Shown piece by piece: positions 32,897-42,625 of a DNA stretch of 64,000 nt (its first letter is position 1; the number at the start of each line of letters is the position of its first letter). The stretch is taken from contig WOAB01000619.1 of the NCBI GenBank assembly GCA_027886185.1, positions 3,906,001 through 3,970,000 of the forward strand, written 5' to 3'. The stretch comes from Rheum nobile. Taxonomy: Eukaryota > Streptophyta > Magnoliopsida > Caryophyllales > Polygonaceae. The notes below the pieces were generated by a model. The model made no database searches. It was not told where the DNA came from and was given only the letters and a program-made list of their open reading frames with translations. Both the position numbers and the translations under genes were made by a program.

Positions 32897-33592
32897 TGTT
32901 GGTGATTTTAGTGTCATCGGCCATTTAGTGTAGTCGGGATTCGCTCAAGACTTAAGGAGTTCGTTCGGCGCATAACGAGGTTTGAGAGTGCGGAGTGCAC
33001 ACTCGTATGTGTGGATTCGGACTCGGAGTTACGAAACGTGTCGGGGTTCAAGAGGCGGACACCGAGAAGGTGTTTTCGGGGGTGCTAAGGGGTGTGCACG
33101 GTTTGTGACAAACCGTGCACATGGGAACAGACCGTGCCAGGGCAGAATAGAAGCCAGTTTTGGCTTCTGTAAAGCTGCATGGTTTGTGGCACGGTTTGTC
33201 ACAAACCGTGCGGCTTGCCGGTAAGGGAATTTTGGCGGTTTTTGGCGGGTTTTTAACTAACTTAACCGCTAAAACTACTTTTTAACCTCCTAAATCGACT
33301 TATAACTGCCCAAATTCTGTAGCTCTATATAAGGGCGGGTTTGAGGCAAGTCTTGGGTACGCGAGAACTTACGATCTCTCTATATCGAACAAAACCGAAA
33401 CCTTCAAGTGTTCTCTATTGATTAATCCTGAATCTTTATAGGTGTGAGATTGTCTCATCTCGGATCGAATTTCGTGTAACCCAAGGCAACATCTATAGGG
33501 TCGAAATATTGATTTTGGAAAGTGTTCAAAACACGATTCAATTGATATCCAAGACAACCGAAGATTGATCAACAAGCAACCCTTCTATAACA
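32897..33592 (+). repeat. Right LTR of Copia-2
   Basis: 696 bp with the same ends as the left LTR and a few per cent differences by eye. GC-rich dyad words lie at 33090-33222 (cggtttgtgacaaaccgtgcac and variants). Confidence 0.85.
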
Positions 33593-34090
33593 ATAAATGT
33601 AGAGTTAATTTGTTAATCAGCCCAATTGAAAAGAATTTGAGATTGTGAAATGACTACAAATATTGAATTTGTAATTATTAATAATAGGATGTGCGCGTTC
33701 GATTGGAGAGAATGTGGGCTGAGGTCCTGCAATTCGGTCGAGCGATGTGTTACCTAGCCGGCCCACCGTCGTGCAAACGGTGATCGTCAGGCACAGAGAG
33801 ACTTTCTTGTCGAGATGCAACATGGTGTGGCTGATGTTCCCATGATTGACAATCCCGAGTTCATGGCCGATGATCAGGAGACGGAGGAGCCTATGGGTAC
33901 ACACGTTCAACGGGGGATATAGTGATGGATGAGCTCCTTAATGTCTTATGTATCTCTTCTTAAATGAAGTATATAACAACATTTCTAAAATGAACTATAC
34001 GAAACTTAAATCTATCAATTCTGAAAGGACAAACCCTAGAAAACGTTTTGACACCTCAAAACATGCGGAAGAAACAGATCAAGAGTCAGT
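33593..34090. other. Unassigned interval between Copia-2 and a copia PBS
   Basis: A GC-richer block (33685-33920) holds a plus-strand reading of about 40 codons (DFLVEMQHGVADVPMIDNPE, ending QRGI and a stop), which might be the C-terminal end of an unrecognised protein. The rest is non-coding and could belong to the copia element whose PBS lies at 34091. Confidence 0.35.
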
Positions 34091-34102
34091 GCTCTGATAC
34101 CA
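34091..34102 (-). other. Copia primer-binding site (tRNA-Met type)
   Basis: On minus TGGTATCAGAGC, 3 bp from the LTR end at 34106, the standard plant copia PBS. It shows that the adjacent LTR is the 5' LTR of a minus-strand element whose interior is mostly lost. Confidence 0.85.
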
Positions 34103-34894
34103 AATTGTTGTTCACAATTTCTAACCGCTTCGATTGCTCAGAGAGAGGGAGAAAGGTTTTAAAAACCAAAAACTCAAAAAACGTAAAGCGAAGTGATCAC
34201 GAGAGTTGTTATTGCAGTTCGGACAAATGTCTTACGTTTGCGGAGCCTCGAGAGGGGAGACTCCCCCAATACACTAAGCAACATAGGCCACAAGCCAATT
34301 TATTGTTACATGCAAGCACAAAGCGGAAAAAGATAAGGACAGAGAAGAAACAAGGCACAAAGCAAGACAAACAAAGTGAGAGGAGAAGATAGTCCCCTAG
34401 AGGACAGTGCAAAGCCTTCAGCAAGGCCTTGTACTCAGAGCTGCCACCGAGCTCTTGCGATTCCCCTCTTTCTCTTGTCTTAGTCTCTCTCTCTTTCTCT
34501 TTTGGTCTTAAGCCCTCACAAAAATCACCATGGAAGTAACAAAGAGAGGATAGCTCATAGAGAGCAAAACCACTGAAGAATCCAAAGCATCACACAAAGA
34601 GGAGGAATGAGAGTGACCACACTGTAGAGCAAACGAGGGTTTATATACCCATACCCTAAAGTGCCCAAAAGAGTCGCTTTCATTGTCAACCAAGGAAGGG
34701 TCAAGAATAATGAAATGCATCATTTCATTTAAGTGGAGACGTCCAAGCCCAATCTGAGAAGGCGGCCCGATAAGCTCAACACAGAAGAACAAGCCCAAAA
34801 CACCTCAAGAGTAACATTGGGAACATATGGGTCCAAGAGGGTGACTTAGTCAAGAATGGCTAAGAGACTAAGGCATCCACATGGCTTAGTGAAG

Positions 34895-35946
34895 TGATGA
34901 TAATCAAGGATCGAGGGTGCCACGGTGCGAGGTAAAGCGCTAAAACCTTCAAGGACTCGTCAGCCAACCTCCAGAATAATCTTCTGTATTAAAATGGCTC
35001 GTTCTCTCTGGTCCAGGGTCCGAATTGAGTGATTCCAAATCTCAGTGGTAGATCCGGGAGTCTATCTTGTTCCCTCAACATTTCAGCGTGATTGGGTTTG
35101 GGAATCAAAACTTATGATGGATTTACTGAATGGTCACTTATGGTTCCGGGAAGGGAATCAGCGAGGGAATGGTTTGGATGAGTTCGTGAAGGGATAAGTG
35201 ATCCTCCTTGTGTGGATATTACACACCACGTAAAGAAGAACACGGGATAAGTATCTGATCCTTGGATGGATGTTACGCACCACCAAAGAACAAGACAAGA
35301 TCAAATCAATAGAGAGATATTACGCACTCAAAACCGATTGATCAAACACTCGATGCAACTCACGAGTTTAGAGACTAATTTCTGGAAACAACAAACATTT
35401 TGGCTGGTTTTTGATTAAGCATTTGATCATCTTACAAGTGTAGTCGAAGCCTACTTAAATAGGCCACAAAACACACAAGTTACACTCTTTCAAGTGGCCA
35501 CATTAATCATTTTTAGACTCTTGACTTTTCCTGCTTATTAACTAATGAACCTGACTTCAGAATGGTCTCATATTCTATAATTACGTGTTTTATGGAGTTA
35601 AGTGGGCCTCCACCAAAACTGGGCCAGATTGCACGAGTGAAACAAAATTGGGCCCATGCTCAACGCAGCTATGTCATCCTGGCGCGACGACGTGTGTGGA
35701 GTGCGATGTTTGGGAGTCTTGGGCACACTTCTCTCGGCACACATGGGCTGAATGGACTCTTCTTTGTCACTTGAGTCAATGGAAGCCTTGGTGTGTGGGA
35801 CAAGTGGTGGAGAGACCGGTGGAATGAAGTTCTCCTTGTGTGGTGCCGACGCTTGGCCTTGATCAACTTGGCCGGTGTCACTTGCTTGCACTTGGGGCTC
35901 TTGGTGGCTTGAGGTGTCTAGCTCTTGATGGGACGTAGTCACATCA
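34895..35946 (-). repeat. 3' LTR of Gypsy-A
   Basis: About 1050 bp, closely similar to 41470-42519. Read on minus, it starts TGATGTGACTACG directly after the purine tract. A 114-codon open frame (35942-35598) begins in it: VTTSHQELDTSSHQEPQVQ and onwards. Confidence 0.9.
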
Positions 35947-35960
35947 TCCTCCCTTACTTA
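35947..35960 (-). other. Polypurine tract of Gypsy-A
   Basis: On minus AAGTAAGGGAGGA directly precedes the LTR start. The surrounding bases can be read as DSRTNPF, stop, VREDD, the counterpart of DSGSNPFQEREND at the end of the Gypsy-B pol, so the tract lies in former coding sequence. Confidence 0.75.
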
Positions 35961-36341
35961 AAAAGGATTTGTCCTTGAATCCAAGTGCACTTCAGGAAAT
36001 AGCTTTAGAGCACACAAAACTGCACAAAGAAAAACAAAGAAGTGAGGGACCAAGACATCTTTAGGGGAAGCAAGGTACGTGTAAGCAAGCATGATTAGTT
36101 CCATTGAGTATCCATGGATGTATTTCCATGCATGAGTTTTGCCCAGCTTCAGCCTAAATATATGCTTAAGTATAGAACATGACATGCACGTGACATACTT
36201 GGCAACAAATGCAAAGCATAGTACAAAATGTTTCTCATTCAACAAGAATTGTGAATAAGAACAATGATGTATGCATGAATGCCTAGTTCTACCAACAAAA
36301 ACATATTCATAAACTTTAGATTCTCTAACCCCTGAAAAGAA

Positions 36342-39300
36342 TTATGTTTGAAGCAAAGGGAAAAGAATAAACTGAGTAGAGTCAAGTGATACTCCCCTAG
36401 AATGAGCATTGGATTGAACATCCTTCTTCTCATGGTCACAAGTGCTCTTGAGTTCAGAAGGCTTATCATCCTTGTCGTCAACCTCTTCTTGGAATAGGAA
36501 CGGCAAACATGAAGGAACCATAGATGTTGCATCCATCCATGGAGTAGCCAAAGAGTTGAGTGAACTACGGGCAATGATGGGTGGATGCGTTCCTTTTGTA
36601 GATGAAAGAGATGATTCTTCAACTTCCTCCTCCTTTTCTTTTCGCTTTAGCTCATCTTCAATGAGCATAGAAGGCTGACATGATTCGGCTATAAGTGTAA
36701 GTTCTTCCTTCAACTCTCCATCACCAAAGGATGACTTCACAACTTGCAAGGGTTCAACACAAGGACTCCTAGGAACCATAGGTGTGGGTGGAGCTTGAAC
36801 CTTTGGCTGAACCCTCATAGGCTCACATCTTGGCTCTTGGATCATAGAAGGTTGCCTTGACAAGGTAGATTGGAAGCTTGAAAGCCAACTTTTACTAGAA
36901 GATTTCCCTTGTTGATATTCATACACCTGGTTAACTTGTTGAAGGACATCTGCTATGGGCTTTCCACTCACAAGTCTATTCCTCTTAACATAAAAAAGAA
37001 GGTCAGTATTCAAACCATTAATGAACTTAGAAAGAATGTACCTCTCGGAGTGGTGGCGGCTTGAAAAGAACACAAGTTCGGAAAGCTCCTTGTAGAACGC
37101 AAGAGGAGAGCGATTGTCTTGCTTACATTTCTCTAATCTGGCTTGGATGCGCATACCATAATCTCGAGGAACAAAGGAACTTCTAAGGACAGTTTTTAGA
37201 TCCTCCCAAGTGTTGATTGGTGGATACCCAAAGTAAACACAATCTGCTTCATACTCAGTCCACCAATCATACGCATATCCATCAAAGTAGCTAGTGGCAA
37301 GAGCCATTCGTTGCTCATCCATATAGCCATAGCGATTGAGCACACACTCAGTGATGCGGGGATTAGCCGCGTTGCTTCGGATCTAGACGAAGAGCTCTTG
37401 AACAACCAAAACTAGAAAGGTTCAACAAGCTAGGAACTTGTGAAATAGAGCAAAGGCTCAAGAACACAAGTGACTAAGGAGAAAACTGAACATACAAGAT
37501 AAATAAAAGGGATAAGTAAGAAGAACCCGTAAAGACGAAAGCTCGACCCAACGGCACTCGAAGGATACCGAGAACAAAGCCAACGGATCAATACGATCCC
37601 TTCTCCTGCAACTCCACACAACTTGGCAATGGATTCCGCCAAGAGCACGAAGAGGGGACTTATGAAGGCCTACGAACACCAATCTCGAGAGAGATTAACA
37701 AACACAAGACAACTAAGCTACAATTATCATCAACTTCATGAGAAACTCTCAAGCTCTCATTTGGGTTCCACAAAGGGAGTGTTTAACACATAAAAGGGTT
37801 GTCTACCCAAAATAATAAAAGGCAAGTGGCTTATATAGTTCACATAATCCAGCCAACAACATAAAATAACAAAAGGGAGCGGCTCCTGTAGTGCTCGCCG
37901 CGGGCGCGGTGGACCTTACCGCGGGTGCGGCGACTTGTGGCCTTGGTGTGCTCCGATGGTGATCATTGTCTTGAGGCTGGGCTTGAGTTCTTCTTCCATG
38001 GTGGCCTCCTTTGCTAAGCACAAGGCAATGACAACGTCTAACTCTTCTTGAAGCGATTTGGCTCGTGACCTTGTGATGGGACCTTCGGAAGGAGGTTGAG
38101 AGGATGGTCCCGCATCATTCTCCCTTTCTTGGAAAGGATTCGACCCCGAATCTCCTTGCCCTTCGAAAGGAGTGAGATCGCCCACGTTGAAGGTAGGGCT
38201 CACACCGTACTCCTCTGGTAGCTCTAGGACATAGGCATTGTCGCCCACCTTTCTCAAGACTTTGAATGGCCCATCTCCTCTCGGTGATAGCTTGGACACA
38301 CGCTTGTTCGGGAAGCGCTCCTTTCTCAAATGCACCCACACAAGGTCTCCCGGTTGGAAGATCAAGCGTTTGCGCCCATGGTTGGCCTTGGCGGCATTGT
38401 GCTCCGCCTTTTGTAGAAGCTTTTCCTTGGTGCGGGCATGCAACTCCTTGATGAACTCCACCTGTTTTTCTGCATTTAAGTCCGCTCGCTCCCTCATAGG
38501 TAACGGCGTAAGATCAAGTGGGGTTAAGGGGTTCAAACCGTAGACACATTCAAAGGGGGTCAATTGGGTAGAGGAGTGAAGAGTCCTATTGTAAGCAAAC
38601 TCAACATGAGGTAGGACATCTTCCCAAGTTTTCAAATTCTTTTTAATTATAGCTCTCAAGATGGTTGTCAAAGTTCTATTAGTTACTTCCGTTTGGCCAT
38701 CGGTTTGGGGGTGAGTAGAGGTAGAAAATAACAATTTGGTTCCTAGTTTGCCCCAAAGAGTTTTCCAAAAATAACTCAAGAACTTGACATCTCTATCACT
38801 CACAATGGTCTTAGGGACTCCATGCAATCTAACCACTTCTCTAAAGAATAAGTTAGCTACATTAGAGGCATCATCGGTTTTATGACAAGCAATGAAGTGA
38901 GCCATCTTAGAGAATCTATCAACAACAACAAATATAGAATCCCTCCCCTTCTTAGTCCTAGGTAATCCCACAATAAAGTCCATACTTATATCTTCCCAAG
39001 GGGCATTAGGGATAGGCAAAGGGCTATACAATCCATGGGGTTTGACTCTAGACTTGGCCTTGAGGCACACAAGGCATCTCTTAACAAAATGCTCAACATC
39101 TCTAAGCATGTGAGGCCAAAAGAAGTGTGTACGTAACATATGATAAGTCTTATCCCTTCCAAAGTGTCCCATGAGTCCTCCCATATGGGATTCCTCAACA
39201 AGCAACAAGCGAAGGGAACACCTTGGTATGCACACTTTATCAACCTTGAACAAAAATCCATCAAACAAGTAGAACTTGTCTAATGAACCCTTGTCCACAC

Positions 39301-40371
39301 ATTGCCCATAAATGGCACCAAAATCCGGGTCTACCACATAGAGCTCCTTAATGTAAGCAAAGCCTAGCACCTTAGAGTCTAGTGTGGTCAACAAGGCATA
39401 TCTCCTAGAAAGGGCATCGGCAACAATATTGTCTTTCCCCTTTTTGTACTTAATGACATAAGGGAAAGTCTCAATGAACTCCATCCATCTACCATGGCGT
39501 CTATCAAGCTTGTCTTGGCTTCGAAAATGTTTCAAAGATTCATGATCGGTATGCAAGACAAACTCTCTAGGCCACAAGTAGTGTTGCCAAGTTTTAAGCA
39601 CTCTAAACAAGGCATATAGCTCTTTATCATAAGTAGAGTAGTTAAGACAAGCGCCTTTCAACTTTTCACTAAAGAAGGCAATAGGCTTACCTTCTTGCAT
39701 AAGGACGCCTCCTATGCCAATTCCCGAGGCATCACACTCCACTTCAAAGGGTCTAGTGAAGTCCGATAGCACAAGTAGAGGTGCTTGGGTGAGCTTCCAT
39801 TTCAAGGCCTTGAAGGCTTCTTCTTGTGCCTCTTCCCATTTGAATGCACTATGCTTCTTTGTGATCTCGGTTAAGGGGGCGGCTATTGTACTAAAGTCCT
39901 TGACAAAGCGCCGGTAGAAGCTAGCAAGTCCATGGAAGCTCCTCACTTGGCTAACGGAGATGGGTGTAGGCCAATCTTGGATGGCCTTGATCTTCTCCTC
40001 ATCCACTTGCAACCCTTGAGTGCTAACTACAAAACCAAGAAATGAAACTTTGTTAGTGCAAAACTCACATTTCTTAAGATTGGCAAACAAGTGATCTACA
40101 CACAAGGTGTGCTCCGATGGTGATCATTGTCTTGAGGCTGGGCTTGAGTTCTTCTTCCATGGTGGCCTCCTTTGCTAAGCACAAGGCAATGACAACGTCT
40201 AACTCTTCTTGAAGCGATTTGGCTTGTGACCTTGTGATAGGACCTTCGGAAGGAGGTTGAGAGGATGGTCCCGCATCACTCAGTTTGCCACTCCCAAATC
40301 AAGTATTCAACAAAGTCATGAGTGCCATGAAAGGGCTGGAGAGTGAGTTCTTCTTTAAGATGATGATCCAT
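36342..40371 (-). CDS. Gypsy-A gag, split by Gypsy-B
   Basis: The first part is 40371-40279: ATG at 40371, MDHHLKEELTLQPF, then FVEYLIWEWQTE. The second is 37346-36342, continuing in frame (CVLNRYGYMDEQRMAL) once the nested element and one CTCAG are removed. The total is about 365 codons with no stop inside. The Retrotrans_gag core is clear: YFDGYAYDWWTEYEADCVYF, INTWEDLKTVLRSSFVPRDY, DNRSPLAFYKELSEL, ILSKFINGL. The C-terminal third is Pro- and Glu/Lys-rich with no zinc knuckle visible. It would assemble particles; in trans it would need another element for enzymes. Apart from the insertion the frame looks undamaged. Confidence 0.8.
37352..38117 (-). repeat. 3' LTR of Gypsy-B
   Basis: 766 bp. 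On minus it starts TGATGCGGGACC after the purine tract aagaaagggagaa. It encodes the last about 67 codons of pol. It also holds GC-rich words near 37893-37932 (ccgcgggcgcggt and accgcgggtgcgg). Confidence 0.9.
37916..40105 (-). CDS. Gypsy-B pol: RT thumb, RNase H and integrase
   Basis: An open frame of 729 codons without a start of its own, since it begins at a deletion junction. Domains from the N-terminus: RT thumb (FANLKKCEFCTNKVSFLGFV, residues about 7-26); RNase H (FEVECDASGIGIGGVLMQ, about 93-110, through DNIVADALSRR, about 225-235); integrase HHCC zinc region (GHFGRDKTYHMLRTHFFWP, then RCLVCLKAK); core with SMDFIVGLPRTKKG, VSDRDVKFLSYFWKTLWGK and STHPQTDGQTEVTNRTL supplying D, D and E; and a C-terminal DNA-binding part (GPFKVLRKVGDNAYVLELPE). 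The last about 67 residues (AGPSSQPPSEGPITRSRAK onwards) are translated from the LTR. Catalytic residues of RNase H and integrase are intact. RT activity is impossible without the palm. Confidence 0.9.
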   Translation of the reverse strand: MCVDHLFANLKKCEFCTNKVSFLGFVVSTQGLQVDEEKIKAIQDWPTPISVSQVRSFHGLASFYRRFVKDFSTIAAPLTEITKKHSAFKWEEAQEEAFKALKWKLTQAPLLVLSDFTRPFEVECDASGIGIGGVLMQEGKPIAFFSEKLKGACLNYSTYDKELYALFRVLKTWQHYLWPREFVLHTDHESLKHFRSQDKLDRRHGRWMEFIETFPYVIKYKKGKDNIVADALSRRYALLTTLDSKVLGFAYIKELYVVDPDFGAIYGQCVDKGSLDKFYLFDGFLFKVDKVCIPRCSLRLLLVEESHMGGLMGHFGRDKTYHMLRTHFFWPHMLRDVEHFVKRCLVCLKAKSRVKPHGLYSPLPIPNAPWEDISMDFIVGLPRTKKGRDSIFVVVDRFSKMAHFIACHKTDDASNVANLFFREVVRLHGVPKTIVSDRDVKFLSYFWKTLWGKLGTKLLFSTSTHPQTDGQTEVTNRTLTTILRAIIKKNLKTWEDVLPHVEFAYNRTLHSSTQLTPFECVYGLNPLTPLDLTPLPMRERADLNAEKQVEFIKELHARTKEKLLQKAEHNAAKANHGRKRLIFQPGDLVWVHLRKERFPNKRVSKLSPRGDGPFKVLRKVGDNAYVLELPEEYGVSPTFNVGDLTPFEGQGDSGSNPFQERENDAGPSSQPPSEGPITRSRAKSLQEELDVVIALCLAKEATMEEELKPSLKTMITIGAHQGHKSPHPR
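40105..40278 (-). repeat. 5' LTR remnant of Gypsy-B
   Basis: 174 bp equal to 37945-38117 apart from about two changes. It ends at the deletion junction with pol (about 40102-40105). Confidence 0.9.
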
Positions 40372-41469
40372 GGTTTCTTACCAAAGGCAAGGTTAGCAAA
40401 ACCAAACACATAGACCCACAAATCCAAACTTACCAATGCACCTTAGGCCACGAGAGAACTCAAAACTTTGTGCAAAGTTAAGCAAATTCAAGTGTGCAAG
40501 CAGTTCCTAGAAAAAGAAACAACCTAAGATGCCTAAACTTGTTGCTTTGGAAGCAATAAAACAAGGCGACAAATTGCAACCCAAGTCGCACGCAAAAATC
40601 AAGAAGTGAACCTGCTTCACTTGTTCAACCACCCGAGACAAGCAACTCAAGGAAGCTACTAGATCTTAGGCTTGGTGTGATCCTCAAGACGTCACCTAGC
40701 GGTCTTTGCTTGGCCTCTTTTGCTTTGGGGTCCGACTTTTTCTAAGCTCCACCTCTTTTTCGCTTATGCTTTTCGTGGAGTCCGGGTTTTTCTTGCCCCA
40801 ATTCTTTTCCTACCAAGTCCGAGTTTTACGACCTCTACAAGGTAAGGGTTATGGTCTTGTGCTTTTGAAAAACAAAAAAGGTCTTGGGATTTTCTTTGTA
40901 GTTCTGTAAATGATTTTCGATTTTTTTTTTAGCACAAGGTCCTATAGAATAATATACACTAAGATGTTGGGCTTCCTAATGTATAATATACACTATATCC
41001 CTTGGATCACACGTTTGAAGCTTCGACTTTTCCCGTATCCTTTTGTTGATTGGTTCAGATTAAATCGAACAGGCTCCACACATTCAGCTACTTAATGAAG
41101 CGGTAACAAAAGCAAGTTTAATGCAATTCAATCAACCAAAATCAGTTTGGACATCAAGAGGCACACACTTTAATAAAAACCGGCAATTGAAGACAACACT
41201 TATTGAACCCAATTTAATAAAGCCGATAATGACTAGTGGTTTGTGACTCTTGGGTGGGTTCGTCTTCAACCTTGAGAACGAGCACAAACCAGACGCAACA
41301 ACTCAGAAAAATTCAGACACTCAACAGCAACAAAAGAACAAAATTCAGGAGAAAAAATTCAGCAAAATTCAGAAAACTCAAAAGATTGTCCCTACGCTTG
41401 CAGATCTGAATTTTATCAACTTAGGAACAAGGTTTCAAGAGCTTTTTCCTCACGGGATCTGATACGACA
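40372..41469 (-). other. Gypsy-A 5' untranslated region with degenerate PBS
   Basis: About 1.1 kb without a plausible frame. At 41455-41469, next to the LTR, the minus strand reads tgtcgtatcagatcccg, an altered form of the TGGTATCAGA-type PBS. A-rich stretches with repeated aaattcag words lie near 41308-41375. Confidence 0.6.
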
Positions 41470-42519
41470 TGATAAGAATCAAGGATCGAGGGTGCCACGG
41501 TGCGAGGTAAAGCGCTAAAACCTTCAAGGACTCGTCAGCCAACCTCCAGAATAATCTTCTGTATTCAAATGGCTCGTTCTCTCTGGCAGGGGTCAGAATT
41601 GAGTGATTCCAAATCCCAGTGGTAGATCCGGGAGTCTATCTTGTTCCCTCAAAATTTAAGCGTGATTGGGTTTGGGAATCAAAACTTATGATGGATTTAC
41701 TGAATGGTCGCTGATGGTTCCGGGAAGGGAATCAGCGAGGGAATGGTTTGGATGAGTTCGTGAAGGGATAAGTGATCCTCCTTGTGTGGATATTACACAC
41801 CACGTAAAGAAGAACACAGGATAAGTATCTGATCCTTGGATGGATGTTACGCACCACCAAAGAACAAGACAAGATCCAATCAATAGAGAGATATTACGCA
41901 CTCAAAACCGATTGATCAAACACTCGATGCAACTCACGAGTTTAGAGACTAATTTCTGGAAACAACAAACATTTTGGCTGGTTTTGATTAAGCATTTGAT
42001 CATCTTACAAGTGTAGTCGAAGGCTTCTTAAATAGGCCACAAAACACACAAGTTACACCCTTTCAAGTGGCCACATTAATCATTCTTAGACTCTTGACTT
42101 TTCCTGCTTATTAACTAATGAACCTGACTTCAGAATGGTCTCATCTTCTAGAATTACGTGGTTTATGGAGTTAAGTGGGCCTCCACAAAAAATGGGCCGG
42201 TTTGCACGAGTGAAACAAAATTGGGCCCATGCTCAACGCAGCTATGTCATCCTGGCGCAACGACGTGTGTGGAGTGCGATGTTTGGGAGTCTTGGGCACA
42301 CTTCTCTCGGCACACATGGGCTGAATGGACTCTTCTTTGTCACTTGAGTCAATGGAAGCCTTGGTGTGTGGGACAAGTGGTGGAGAGACCGGTGGAATGA
42401 AGTTCTCCTTGTGTGGCGCCGACGCTTGGCCTTGATCAACTTGGCCGGTGTCACTTGCTTGCACTTGGGGCTCTTGGTAGCTTGAGGTGTCTAGCTCTTG
42501 ATGGGACGTAGTCACATCA
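41470..42519 (-). repeat. 5' LTR of Gypsy-A
   Basis: About 1050 bp paired with 34895-35946; the two differ at scattered sites and small indels. It too carries the open frame that begins at the LTR start (42530-42171, DVTTSHQELDTSSYQEPQVQ onwards), so the relic tail is kept open in both LTRs. Confidence 0.9.
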
Positions 42520-42625
42520 TGAAGGTTCAAAGTGGCTCAAGCCCAGTTCCCCTAGCCCCTAACATCTACCTAGCCTATGTGCTTGCACATTAAACTGAAT
42601 ACAATAGTTTGTGTTTGTTACAACA

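Larger units (their letters stand above)
28297..33592 (+). mobile_element. Copia-2: Ty1/copia element in partial tandem form
   Basis: Plus-strand order: 28297-28645 (3' UTR copy and PPT), LTR 28646-29341, gag, fused integrase-RT-RNase H, 3' UTR 32368-32896 with PPT, LTR 32897-33592. Each LTR begins TGTTGGTGATT right after the purine tract aatgggggaggaa and ends TATAACA. A normal element would have no 3' UTR and PPT upstream of its first LTR, so the left LTR looks like one shared between two tandem copies, the first of which has lost its coding part. No clear target duplication is seen. Confidence 0.8.
37352..40278 (-). mobile_element. Gypsy-B: deleted Ty3/gypsy element with open pol
   Basis: The ends TGATGCGGG and CCCGCATCA form a 9-bp inverted repeat and are flanked by CTCAG (37347-37351 and 40279-40283). 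The 3' LTR is 37352-38117 (766 bp). Of the 5' LTR only the first 174 bp remain (40105-40278), joined directly to the middle of RT. A single deletion thus removed the rest of the LTR, the PBS, gag, protease and the RT palm. The remaining 174 bp of LTR differ from the other copy at about two positions, so the insertion is young. Confidence 0.9.
34895..42519 (-). mobile_element. Gypsy-A: gag-only LTR element (TR-GAG-like)
   Basis: Minus orientation: 5' LTR 41470-42519, degenerate PBS, 5' UTR, one gag frame, PPT, 3' LTR 34895-35946. The target duplication is TGAAG (34890-34894 and 42520-42524). Without the nested Gypsy-B (37352-40278) the internal region is about 2.6 kb. It codes only for gag; there is no protease, RT or integrase. 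Plant elements with LTRs and only gag are known as TR-GAG elements and depend on enzymes from relatives. The LTRs retain a relic of a pol C-terminal tail, so I infer that the ancestor was a full Ty3/gypsy element. Confidence 0.85.
34106..42625 (-). mobile_element. Copia LTR split by Gypsy-A
   Basis: The left part 34106-34894 begins TGTTGT. The right part 42525-42625 ends ACAACA, a perfect 6-bp inverted end. With one copy of the 5-bp duplication TGAAG removed, the parts form an LTR of about 890 bp. The PBS at the left end gives minus orientation. No second LTR or coding region of this element is seen in the window, so its size is unknown. Confidence 0.75.

Noticed and set aside
33685..33920. 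C-terminal end of a Harbinger-type nuclease
   Set aside because: The short plus-strand reading has a vaguely similar acidic end but none of the catalytic motifs are visible.
36239..36622. 127-codon minus-strand frame overlapping the end of Gypsy-A gag
   Set aside because: It is an out-of-frame shadow of the gag coding sequence with no independent features.
42171..42530. 119-codon frame in the Gypsy-A LTR as an independent host gene
   Set aside because: It starts at the LTR boundary, occurs in both LTRs, and corresponds in position to the LTR-encoded tail of the Gypsy-B pol.
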